A stretch of DNA of 17,974 nucleotides from Balneolales bacterium (lineage in GTDB: Bacteria; Bacteroidota; Rhodothermia; Balneolales; Balneolaceae). The stretch is from positions 1 to 17,974 of the forward strand of contig JAURMN010000013.1 in NCBI GenBank assembly GCA_030830725.1, read 5' to 3'. Of this stretch, positions 7,608 through 14,870 are shown one piece after another. Made by a program: the position numbers and the translations under genes. Each line of letters opens with the position of its first letter. Position 1 is the first letter of the stretch. Below the pieces are notes generated by a model. The model worked only from the letters and a program-made list of their open reading frames with translations, was not told the origin of the DNA and ran no database searches.

Positions 7608-8484
7608 ATTTTTTAGCTGCCAGAAGCGTGTTTTTCATTAACATGGCTACCGTCATGGGCCCTACCCCTCCCGGTACAGGCGTAATCCAGCTCGCTTTCT
7701 TTTCTACACTTTCAAAGTGAACATCCCCAACCAGCTTATACCCTTTTTCGGAGGTCTCATCAGCCACGCGAGTCATTCCTACGTCGATAATCACAACGCC
7801 TTCTTTGACCATTTCTCCACGGATAAGCTCCGGTGAACCGGCGGCAACTACCAAAATATCTGCGGTAATGGTATAGGCGGTGAGATCTTTGGTGTATTTA
7901 TGGCAAATCGTTGTTGTTGCCTTCCCAGTAGAATTTTCTCTAGAAAACATAATGGCCGTCGGTGATCCAACGATATTGCTGGCCCCCACAACCACAGCAT
8001 GTTTCCCTTTTACCGGAAGGCTGTAATAGCGTAACAACTCAAAGATTCCGGCGGGAGTACAGGAGCGAAATGTAGGTTGATCAATTGCCAATCGGCCCAC
8101 ATTCATCGGATGAAATCCATCCACATCTTTTCGATAATCAATACTTTCGATTACATCCAGTGCAGATAAATGTGCAGGCAAGGGTAGTTGAACCAAAATC
8201 CCATCTATTTCAGGGTTTTCATTCATGCCTCGAATAAGTGCCTTTAACTCTTTTGCAGAAATAGTATCCTGTAAATGCGTCGTGTGAGTCTGAATTCCAA
8301 CATCATGACAGGCTCGGGTCTTCGCTCCAATGTAGACCGTAGATGCAGGATCCGCACCTACCTGGATTACTTCCAGAAAGGGCGGGCGATTTCCGGCTGC
8401 TGTCCAGCTGTTCACATCTTCTCTGACTTCATTTCGGACTATGGAAGAGACAAGACTGCCATCAATGAGTTTTGCATTCATCAT
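7588..8484 (-). CDS. folD: Bifunctional methylenetetrahydrofolate dehydrogenase/cyclohydrolase
   Basis: Cytosolic FolD interconverts 5,10-methylene-, 5,10-methenyl- and 10-formyl-tetrahydrofolate, supplying one-carbon units for purines and formyl-Met. The 298 residues match the usual length. Visible are the catalytic region STVYIGAKTRAC with Tyr51 and Lys55, the GILVQLPLP signature (95-103), KDVDGFHPMNVGRL (119-132), CTPAGI (142-147) and the NADP-binding VVVGASNIVGSP (164-175), then PVPGGVGPMT near the C-terminus. Two ATG codons are adjacent (8484 and 8481). AAGGAA lies 7 nt before the first, one of the better ribosome binding sites in the window. It lies 18 bp downstream of the sigma-54 activator gene, as the last gene of that operon. 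Confidence 0.97.
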   Translation of the reverse strand: MMNAKLIDGSLVSSIVRNEVREDVNSWTAAGNRPPFLEVIQVGADPASTVYIGAKTRACHDVGIQTHTTHLQDTISAKELKALIRGMNENPEIDGILVQLPLPAHLSALDVIESIDYRKDVDGFHPMNVGRLAIDQPTFRSCTPAGIFELLRYYSLPVKGKHAVVVGASNIVGSPTAIMFSRENSTGKATTTICHKYTKDLTAYTITADILVVAAGSPELIRGEMVKEGVVIIDVGMTRVADETSEKGYKLVGDVHFESVEKKASWITPVPGGVGPMTVAMLMKNTLLAAKKSIYPEE

Positions 8485-8502
8485 GAGTGATTTCCTTGGT
8501 GT

Positions 8503-9630
8503 TTATCCTCTATTTAACGGCAGGCTATACTGATTGATTTTTGCGTAGAGAGCCGATCGAGTCATTCCCAGTTCTCTGGCAGTCAACGCAACATTCCACT
8601 GATGCTGGTAAAGTTTCGTCTCCAAAAACCAAGCCTCAGATTGAGTTTTAAACTCCCTTAAGGTAGCACTCTTCTTTAAAAAATCCTGAATAGAATCAGC
8701 TAACTCCATAACTTTAAAATTCACACCCCATATATAGTGCTCGTCCGGTTCTATGTGGCTGCTCACATGTGCTTTTGTGATTTGAGGACCTTCGGTTAAT
8801 AACGCCAATCTCTCAACCACATTTTGGAGCTGACGAACATTCCCGGGCCAATCCAAGCACTGTAAAGCATGTAAGGCACCTTTAGTAAAGGAGCAGGAAT
8901 CGACCTCGTGCGTATCTATGAGTTTATGAAGATACACTTCCGCCAATTGTGGGATGTCTTCTCTTCGTTCAGATAGTGCAGGTAAGTGAAGTATGATTAT
9001 GGCCAGCCGATAATATAAATCGTGACGAAAAGTTTTTTTGTTTACAGCTTGAAGAAGATGCTGATTTGTGGCTGATACAACTCGGGCTTTAAAGGGTACA
9101 GGTTTTGTGCCACCGACCCTATAAAAATAATTCTCCTGTAAAGCGCGAAGTAATTTAGCCTGGGCACGGAGAGACAAATCGCCTACTTCATCCAAGAACA
9201 GTGTTCCAGATTCGGCCTGCTCGAATCGACCTACTTTGCGCTCCAAAGCTCCGGTAAACGCCCCTTTTTCATGCCCAAAAAGTTCACTTTCAATTAACTC
9301 TGTAGGGATTGCTGCACAATTCACAGCCACAAAAGGTTGATCAGATCGGGTACTCTGTCGATGAATCCATTGCGCTGCCAATTCTTTACCAGTACCACTT
9401 TCACCCAGAATTAGAACCCTACTTTTACTATTCGCTACTTTTTGAATCGAGGCAACAAAATTCTTAATTACCTGGCTTTCACCCATAAATTCGGGAAGTT
9501 CCGGGTTAGTTCTCTCTAAATTCAGGGCGTTATAGGGATGGAAATTTGATTGGATTAATTCGTTTCTGTCCCTTACAAGTGTAGGCTGTTTCTTTTCGTA
9601 GCTTGAATGGGTTTTAGGGGAGTTGATCAT
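8503..9630 (-). CDS. Sigma-54-dependent transcriptional activator without receiver domain
   Basis: NtrC/PspF-type bacterial enhancer-binding protein. Numbered from ATG 9630 (375 residues), the AAA+ domain spans about 48-280. It has Walker A GESGTGKE (76-83), an intact sigma-54 contact loop GAFTGA (123-128), Walker B GTLFLDEVGDL (142-152), the arginine-finger segment FRHDLYYRL (201-209) and WPGNVRQL (261-268). A Fis-type helix-turn-helix closes the protein (WNVALTARELGMTRSALYAKI, about 345-365). Only ~47 residues precede the AAA+ domain, with no receiver, GAF or PAS domain, so activity must be set by a partner, as with PspF, or by expression level. An in-frame TTG at 9642 gives four more residues, but the ATG is preferred. 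It overlaps the end of dacB by 17 bp. Target promoters are unknown. Confidence 0.93.
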   Translation of the reverse strand: MINSPKTHSSYEKKQPTLVRDRNELIQSNFHPYNALNLERTNPELPEFMGESQVIKNFVASIQKVANSKSRVLILGESGTGKELAAQWIHRQSTRSDQPFVAVNCAAIPTELIESELFGHEKGAFTGALERKVGRFEQAESGTLFLDEVGDLSLRAQAKLLRALQENYFYRVGGTKPVPFKARVVSATNQHLLQAVNKKTFRHDLYYRLAIIILHLPALSERREDIPQLAEVYLHKLIDTHEVDSCSFTKGALHALQCLDWPGNVRQLQNVVERLALLTEGPQITKAHVSSHIEPDEHYIWGVNFKVMELADSIQDFLKKSATLREFKTQSEAWFLETKLYQHQWNVALTARELGMTRSALYAKINQYSLPLNRG

Positions 9631-11116
9631 ATAAATATTCAATCAGCTCATTATGAAGCTGATCGATCTCTCTTACTTTGACAATAAAGTTGTTCGATGC
9701 AAGAGTAACCGCATATTCGTTTCCACTTTTGGCCTTTAGAAACCCACTCAAGGTCCGCACTCCGGAGATGTATCCTGTTTTTCCTTTAAACATCCCGGCC
9801 ATTCCATTGTCGGAAAATCGTCTCTTCAAGGTGCCGTTTTCACCATTCACAGACAGAGAGTTTTCAAAAGCTTCCCATTCCGGGTGACTTCTCATGATTA
9901 ACAGAAAACGATTAATCTCATTGGAAGAGATTAAATTACTACCTGCCAAACCAGAGGCATCGTCCAAATCCACCTTAGTGGTATCCACGCCAAGTGCGCC
10001 AAGATGATTCCGGATGAGCTGAAGTCCCTTTTCGGTGGTACCCTGCTCATTCAACGTATATGCGGCGACATACTTCGCCAACATCTCTGAAATAAAATTG
10101 GAACTCTCCTGATTCATTTCTCTCACTAGAACGGACAACTCGGGAGATTCGTACTTCATCAACAACTCCAATCCATCTTGCCCCCAAACTCTGTTAATAC
10201 CTTCCGTTAAGGGTGCTCCGGACACAGTGAAACCATCTCGGGCCAAATACTGATAAAAGACAGCCATAAAATAGGCTGCGGGGTCGTGGATCGAAAGATC
10301 CTCCTTTTCGATCATCCCTTTAGGGAGTTTTGAGGAGAGGGTTATGGTGTTAGTTCCGGGTCTACGCTTGTATCCTTCATCATAAGCCGCACCATCCGGA
10401 AGGATGATCTGTTCATTTACAAATTGCACGTAGGGAGTATTAATAGGCTCCCAACGAATTTCGGGACGTGCTCCCGTCTCTCCAGAGGCGTCTACAATCA
10501 GACCCACAGTATTTTCACGATATGAAAGTGCCCCGTTCTGAACGGCATAGTAATAGGTAAAATCATCCCAAGACCAGCCGATCGGGTATTCCTGAGTATC
10601 AAAAAAAGAGTGGTTACCAATCAAACTACCATCAATTCGATCTATTCCATGAGATGCAAGTGCAGCGCGAATCCGATGAAAAAAATCAAACGGATCTTCA
10701 TGGGCAAGCTCTGTTCCAATTGTCGGATCTCCACCTCCTTGAATGATCAAATTTCCTTCCCAAGTATCCCCATTTTGCTTTCCTTCCAGCCAGACGTTCG
10801 TAGAAATGCGGTGATCAGAACCAAGAATATCCAAATAGGCTCCGGATGTGACAAGCTTTAGGTTTGATGCTGGTCGGATAATTGCTGGATTGTGTGAAAA
10901 AACGATATCACCGCTCTTCACATCCCGAATAAGTACGGACCATAAGGCCTCTTCAGGACCTTTTTCCTGAATAAAGTTCAGGATCGGATCGGGGTTAAAC
11001 CGTTCAGAAATCACCTTCGATTCACCTAGAAGATCCGCTGAGGGTTGTGCAAAAACGGGGGAATTAAAAACATAAAGGATCCCAATCAAGAGTAGAGGAA
11101 TGGAAGAAGGCTTCAT
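9614..11116 (-). CDS. dacB: D-alanyl-D-alanine carboxypeptidase/endopeptidase (PBP4 type)
   Basis: Class C low-molecular-weight penicillin-binding protein (peptidase S13) that trims or cleaves peptidoglycan cross-links in the periplasm. The 500 residues start with a clear Sec signal: a positive N-terminus, hydrophobic PLLLIGILYVF, and likely cleavage after VFA-Q (about residue 23). All three active-site motifs are present: SxxK as SNLK (84-87) in the typical RPASNLKL setting, SxN as SSN (338-340), and KTG in FKGKTGYISG (444-452). The large insertion between the first two motifs is normal for this family. It lies 26 bp downstream of ptsN and overlaps the next gene, so co-transcription is likely. 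No ribosome binding site is obvious. Confidence 0.95.
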   Translation of the reverse strand: MKPSSIPLLLIGILYVFNSPVFAQPSADLLGESKVISERFNPDPILNFIQEKGPEEALWSVLIRDVKSGDIVFSHNPAIIRPASNLKLVTSGAYLDILGSDHRISTNVWLEGKQNGDTWEGNLIIQGGGDPTIGTELAHEDPFDFFHRIRAALASHGIDRIDGSLIGNHSFFDTQEYPIGWSWDDFTYYYAVQNGALSYRENTVGLIVDASGETGARPEIRWEPINTPYVQFVNEQIILPDGAAYDEGYKRRPGTNTITLSSKLPKGMIEKEDLSIHDPAAYFMAVFYQYLARDGFTVSGAPLTEGINRVWGQDGLELLMKYESPELSVLVREMNQESSNFISEMLAKYVAAYTLNEQGTTEKGLQLIRNHLGALGVDTTKVDLDDASGLAGSNLISSNEINRFLLIMRSHPEWEAFENSLSVNGENGTLKRRFSDNGMAGMFKGKTGYISGVRTLSGFLKAKSGNEYAVTLASNNFIVKVREIDQLHNELIEYLYDQLP

Positions 11117-11142
11117 GTCAGGGAATGTTTGGTTGGGATTCG

Positions 11143-11598
11143 TTACAACTCCTCTTTACGAAACACATCGAGGATCTCTTCGGCTGTTTTACAGGATCGA
11201 ATGCGACTAGTGAACTCGTCTCTGTTGAGAAGAGTAGAAATGCGACTTAATAGTCTGATATGCTCACTACTATTTAAACCGGAACCAGCCAGCATAAAAA
11301 TGAGATCAACAGGCGGATAGTCGGAATGATCGTAGACCACTGGTGTTTTCAATACCGCTAAAGCCGCCAAATTCTCTTCAATCTCAGAAGTTTTCCCGTG
11401 AGGCAAGGCAATGCCTTTTCCAACTCCGGTAGACATCACGCTCTCACGCTCCATGATGGCTTTATTTACACTTTCAAACTCATTTTTCCCAAGCAATGGT
11501 TTAAATAAACCGATCATCTTTTCGAGCGCATCCTCTTTGTTTTCTGCATAGAGAGAGGGCTGAATTGTCTGGAGAGTGAGAAGTTCTGAGATTTTCAT
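11143..11598 (-). CDS. ptsN: PTS IIA-like nitrogen-regulatory protein (PtsN/EIIA-Ntr)
   Basis: Cytosolic EIIA-Ntr domain that takes phosphate on a histidine from the PTS-Ntr chain (EI-Ntr, NPr) and acts as a regulatory switch rather than a sugar transporter. The 151-residue form begins MKISELLTLQTIQPSL, as PtsN proteins typically do. The phospho-accepting histidine is in STGVGKGIALPHGK (His67). The longer start at 11622 adds eight residues but has AAAGG directly abutting the ATG, so I prefer 11598. No kinase, HPr or permease gene is nearby in the window. It heads a minus-strand operon with dacB, a sigma-54 activator and folD. In E. coli ptsN sits beside rpoN, which makes the sigma-54 link worth noting. 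Confidence 0.9.
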   Translation of the reverse strand: MKISELLTLQTIQPSLYAENKEDALEKMIGLFKPLLGKNEFESVNKAIMERESVMSTGVGKGIALPHGKTSEIEENLAALAVLKTPVVYDHSDYPPVDLIFMLAGSGLNSSEHIRLLSRISTLLNRDEFTSRIRSCKTAEEILDVFRKEEL

Positions 11599-11736
11599 AT
11601 TGCTTGGAAGATAGGAACCCATCCTTTCGAACCCAATTCCCGTCTGAAAGATTTTTTATGGTTATTGGCGTTTTTTTGACCCAACGATAAGCGAAATTAA
11701 CCCCTCTGTAAATCCCCTTTTTTTGTACTTTTGAAG

Positions 11737-12411
11737 ATGCACTATTTACAGTCTATATTGGCGATTTTCCATAAAGAGTGGCGTGAGGAAAAGCGTACCC
11801 GTTTCGCGGTGACTTCCGTTCTGGCCTTTACAGCATCGGCACTGTTGGTTATGATTTTCTCTATACGGGCACAGTATCTGGATCCAACACCCAAAAGTGG
11901 TTTAATGTGGATTGTGTTGCTTTTTGCCTCTTTAACCGCCGGTGCTGGTAGTTTTCTGCGAGAACGCGATCGGAATACATTACTACTGCTGACTATTCAT
12001 GCAAAACCTTTGGCAATATACTTGGGCAAACTTTTGTATAACACGGCGTTTTTATGTGGGTTACTGCTCATTACCCTGATCCTTTACACGTTTCTACTCG
12101 ATGTCGCCATTGTTGGAATACTCTCGTTGGTCATCACTCTTATTACGGCCTCAATTGGATTAGCAGGAGTCATGACCATTACGTCTGCCATGATAGCGCA
12201 GGCGGACCGTAAAGGTGCACTTTTTTCAGTGTTGAGTATTCCACTGTTAGTCCCTCTCATCTTGTTGGTCACTCGCACCACTCGAGACGCCTTTATTACT
12301 GGAAATCCCGAACAGGTTTTGTCCGATTACATGGCACTAACTGGCTTTTGTGGCGTTGTAATTACTCTCGGGGTACTCTTATTCGACTATCTTTTAACCG
12401 CTGAGGGGTGA
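11737..12411 (+). CDS. ccmB: Haem exporter membrane protein CcmB
   Basis: Permease subunit of the CcmABCD system for cytochrome c maturation, working with CcmA (ATPase) and CcmC to deliver haem to CcmE. The 224 residues and about six hydrophobic segments match the family. The N-terminal cytoplasmic part, FHKEWREEKRTR, and the FLRERDRNTLLLLTIHAKPL loop after the second segment are characteristic (family pattern: E-rich start, then ER..G.L..L). I start at ATG 11737; a TTG at 11731 is in frame. None of ccmA, ccmC, ccmE or ccdA is in this window, so ccmB is separated from its partners or its neighbours have been rearranged. It is the first gene of a long plus-strand operon and is followed 7 bp later by holB. 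Confidence 0.85.
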   Translation: MHYLQSILAIFHKEWREEKRTRFAVTSVLAFTASALLVMIFSIRAQYLDPTPKSGLMWIVLLFASLTAGAGSFLRERDRNTLLLLTIHAKPLAIYLGKLLYNTAFLCGLLLITLILYTFLLDVAIVGILSLVITLITASIGLAGVMTITSAMIAQADRKGALFSVLSIPLLVPLILLVTRTTRDAFITGNPEQVLSDYMALTGFCGVVITLGVLLFDYLLTAEG

Positions 12412-12418
12412 GGATTTT

Positions 12419-13732
12419 ATGAGCCAGGACCTATTTGGAGCATCCCCGAGTTTACCTCTTTCTGAGCCACAAAAAGATACTCTGTCAGAAAAAGCAGAGA
12501 ACCAAGTCGCACGCGATCAAAATCTTATGCTTTCCTCCGGTGAACCCCCACGATTTGGGGTCCCCGGACTTATTGGTCAGAAACTCGTTAGAGAACAACT
12601 ATCGAAGATTCTACAATCAGATCGACTCAGTCATGCCTATCTTTTCGTTGGCCCAAAGGGTTGTGGAAAAACGGCCTTTGCACTGGCCATGGCTGAATGG
12701 GTGAACGGAATCGACCATTTGACGGCGTTGGGTCAAACAAAACAGTCTTCAAAAGCCTCCTGGGCGGTGCACCCTGACATTCATCTTTTCTTTCCAGTCC
12801 CGGCATCGGTTGGTGAAACGGATCGCGCTTCCCGCTTGGAGCTGCTCAAAAAGGATCCTTATGAAATTGTAGATTATACCTTTCGTCCTGCTCTTAGCGG
12901 ATCAATTGGCAGTAAAAATCAAAGAGCCTTTTATTCGATTCAATATTTTCGCGAAAGGATTCGTCCTGTCACCGTCCTGAAACCCAATGAAGGGCGACGG
13001 ACCGTGGTCATTTTAACTTCAATTGACACCATGCGAACCGAAACGGCGAACGCATTCCTAAAGTTGCTTGAGGAACCCTCTGGAAAGGTCCTATTCATCC
13101 TCACGGCAGAGAGCAGTGATGCGCTGTTGCCAACCATTCGCTCTAGATGTCAATTCATTCGCTTTCAACCTCTATCCATTGATGAAGTCACGACGGCTCT
13201 TATAGATCGGGATGGAATGCCTGAAGAGGATGCTTCATACTTGGCAAGAATCTCTGATGGTTTTTATGCACTGGCCAAGATTCAGGATGTGGCGCAGCTC
13301 AAAGAGAGTCGGGAACAGATTATTCATTTTTTACGAGCTTCCTATACGCAAGACGCTTCCCTATTACTCCAACTTATCCAAGATTGGAACACTCGACTCA
13401 ATCTTGAAACGCAGATTTCTCTGCTAACCAATATGGAATTCACCCTTCGAGATATTCTGATTACCAGAGAAACTGGGAGTCTACAATTTATCATCCATCA
13501 GGATCAGGGAGATGTAATCCAAAAAATAGCAGATACCCTAAATGACGCCTTATTAGATGAGATGATGGAGCAGGTCTCAGAGCTTAAGGCCCTCCTCTTT
13601 CAGAATGTGCAATTTAAATTAGTTATGTCGGTTCTTTCCCTTCGATTTTTCTCAATGATGCGCGGAAAAGAGCCCGAAATCTCCTCACGAGAGGGTTGGA
13701 AACACCTGCCGGCCTTTACAACAGGATTGTAA
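12419..13732 (+). CDS. holB: DNA polymerase III delta' subunit-like clamp-loader protein
   Basis: AAA+ clamp-loader subunit that, with DnaX (tau/gamma) and delta, opens the sliding clamp. The 437 residues include Walker A GPKGCGKT (78-85) after LSHAYLFVG, the conserved NAFLKLLEEPSG (211-222) and the SRC arginine-finger motif in IRSRCQ (241-246), followed by a helical C-terminal domain. The expected zinc-binding cysteine cluster between Walker A and HPDIHLF (118-124) is absent. The N-terminus carries about 45 extra residues rich in Ser, Pro, Gln and charged residues. DnaX is the main alternative, but the missing zinc cysteines, the lack of a typical Walker B DEAH and the HPD signature favour delta'. 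A good ribosome site (GAGGGG..AGGA) precedes the ATG. Confidence 0.88.
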   Translation: MSQDLFGASPSLPLSEPQKDTLSEKAENQVARDQNLMLSSGEPPRFGVPGLIGQKLVREQLSKILQSDRLSHAYLFVGPKGCGKTAFALAMAEWVNGIDHLTALGQTKQSSKASWAVHPDIHLFFPVPASVGETDRASRLELLKKDPYEIVDYTFRPALSGSIGSKNQRAFYSIQYFRERIRPVTVLKPNEGRRTVVILTSIDTMRTETANAFLKLLEEPSGKVLFILTAESSDALLPTIRSRCQFIRFQPLSIDEVTTALIDRDGMPEEDASYLARISDGFYALAKIQDVAQLKESREQIIHFLRASYTQDASLLLQLIQDWNTRLNLETQISLLTNMEFTLRDILITRETGSLQFIIHQDQGDVIQKIADTLNDALLDEMMEQVSELKALLFQNVQFKLVMSVLSLRFFSMMRGKEPEISSREGWKHLPAFTTGL

Positions 13733-13736
13733 GGAT

Positions 13737-14870
13737 ATGGACGTGGAGATGGTCACTAAATCAGTGGACTCAAAACTGTCAGATAAAACCCTTCGTTTTG
13801 TGAAAATGCAGGCCACTGGGAATGACTTTATTCTTACGACCCGTGACTGGGTACGGGAATCCCAAACGACATTAACCCTTTCTGATTTAGCTCGTGTTCT
13901 GTGCGATCGGCATTATGGAGTGGGCGGTGATGGATTGATTTGCCTTCAGCCTCTTACTACCGGCGATTCAGATTCTTTACGTTCAGGATCATCGCTAGAG
14001 ATGCTTTTTTTGAATCCGGACGGCAGTCACAGTCGAATGTGTGGGAACGGGGCCCGATGTTTTTCCAGATTTGCCTGGTCTTTAGGATGGAAGTGTCCAT
14101 TGCTCTTTCGGGTCAATGACAACTTGTATGAAAGCCACTTCTCTGAGGAAAGTCCTGAGATTGTAACCGTGTTCTTTCAAGAATCCGTCTCGGTGCAGCC
14201 CTTGGATATTCAGGCAATCCTTAAGAACTCAACCCGATTCATGGAATTACTTAAGAAATTGGACCTATCTCTATTCTCTGGCTACAGAGTGAAACCTGGC
14301 ACAGACCACGTTGTGCTCATGATGAGTTCAGAAATCTCATTCCTTTCAGCAAAATATCCCCATAGTTCTGCTTGGAAAAACCAACTTAGAGAAGTCGCTG
14401 AGGAGGTTCGATTTGATCCTGCTTTTGCTCCGGATGGCGTCAATGTGAACTTTGTACGAAAAGTCGGTGTGAATTGCCTTGAATTGGTGACCTATGAGCG
14501 AGGTGTCGACAACTTTACCGAATCCTGTGGTACAGGAACGATTGCTGCAGCATTGACATTTCTCAGTGAGACTCAGCAAAAGGATACACAGTCTGGGGCC
14601 GATCCTACTGGTATCGGTTCTTCTGGTTTTAACTCTTCGGGCTCAACCTTCACCACAATTGTCCTGAATACAAACGGAGGTACCCTTCACGTGCAATGTG
14701 AATCAACCAATTTAGATTATCACTCAGCGCAAAAACCCGATCCTCATTCTGAGAAACACTCAACAGAATCCCTTTCTCGTGAACAAGCAGAAAGTAGTTC
14801 ATATAAACGAATTTCCCTTACCGGTCCGGCACGATTTGTGGCAGAGGGCACGTTAATCTTACCATCATGA
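13737..14870 (+). CDS. dapF: Diaminopimelate epimerase with a long C-terminal insertion
   Basis: Cofactor-independent racemase converting LL- to meso-diaminopimelate for lysine and peptidoglycan. Both catalytic cysteines are present in their motifs: Cys102 in MCGNGARC and Cys264 in ESCGTGT. Also visible are the N-terminal FVKMQATGNDFI (21-32), GVGGDGL (61-67), NPDGSHSRM (93-101), DGVNVNF (233-239) and YERGVDNFT (253-261). At 377 residues it is about 100 longer than usual. The excess is two Ser/Thr/Gly/Gln-rich low-complexity stretches (about 279-305 and 323-356) on either side of a conserved strand (TIVLNTNGGTLHVQC), so they probably loop out of the C-terminal lobe. ATG 13749 is another possible start. 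It begins 4 bp after holB and ends in an ATGA overlap with the next gene. Confidence 0.94.
   Translation: MDVEMVTKSVDSKLSDKTLRFVKMQATGNDFILTTRDWVRESQTTLTLSDLARVLCDRHYGVGGDGLICLQPLTTGDSDSLRSGSSLEMLFLNPDGSHSRMCGNGARCFSRFAWSLGWKCPLLFRVNDNLYESHFSEESPEIVTVFFQESVSVQPLDIQAILKNSTRFMELLKKLDLSLFSGYRVKPGTDHVVLMMSSEISFLSAKYPHSSAWKNQLREVAEEVRFDPAFAPDGVNVNFVRKVGVNCLELVTYERGVDNFTESCGTGTIAAALTFLSETQQKDTQSGADPTGIGSSGFNSSGSTFTTIVLNTNGGTLHVQCESTNLDYHSAQKPDPHSEKHSTESLSREQAESSSYKRISLTGPARFVAEGTLILPS

Noticed and set aside
11726..11733. Bacteroidota -7 promoter element TACTTTTG before ccmB
   Set aside because: It fits TAnnTTTG, but it lies so close to ATG 11737 that the transcript would start at or past the start codon, and no -33 TTTG sits at the right distance.
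11623..11736. Possible small gene or RNA between ptsN and ccmB
   Set aside because: Only 114 bp between divergent starts; the one ATG frame stops after ten codons, and no stable hairpin is evident. It most likely holds just the two promoters.
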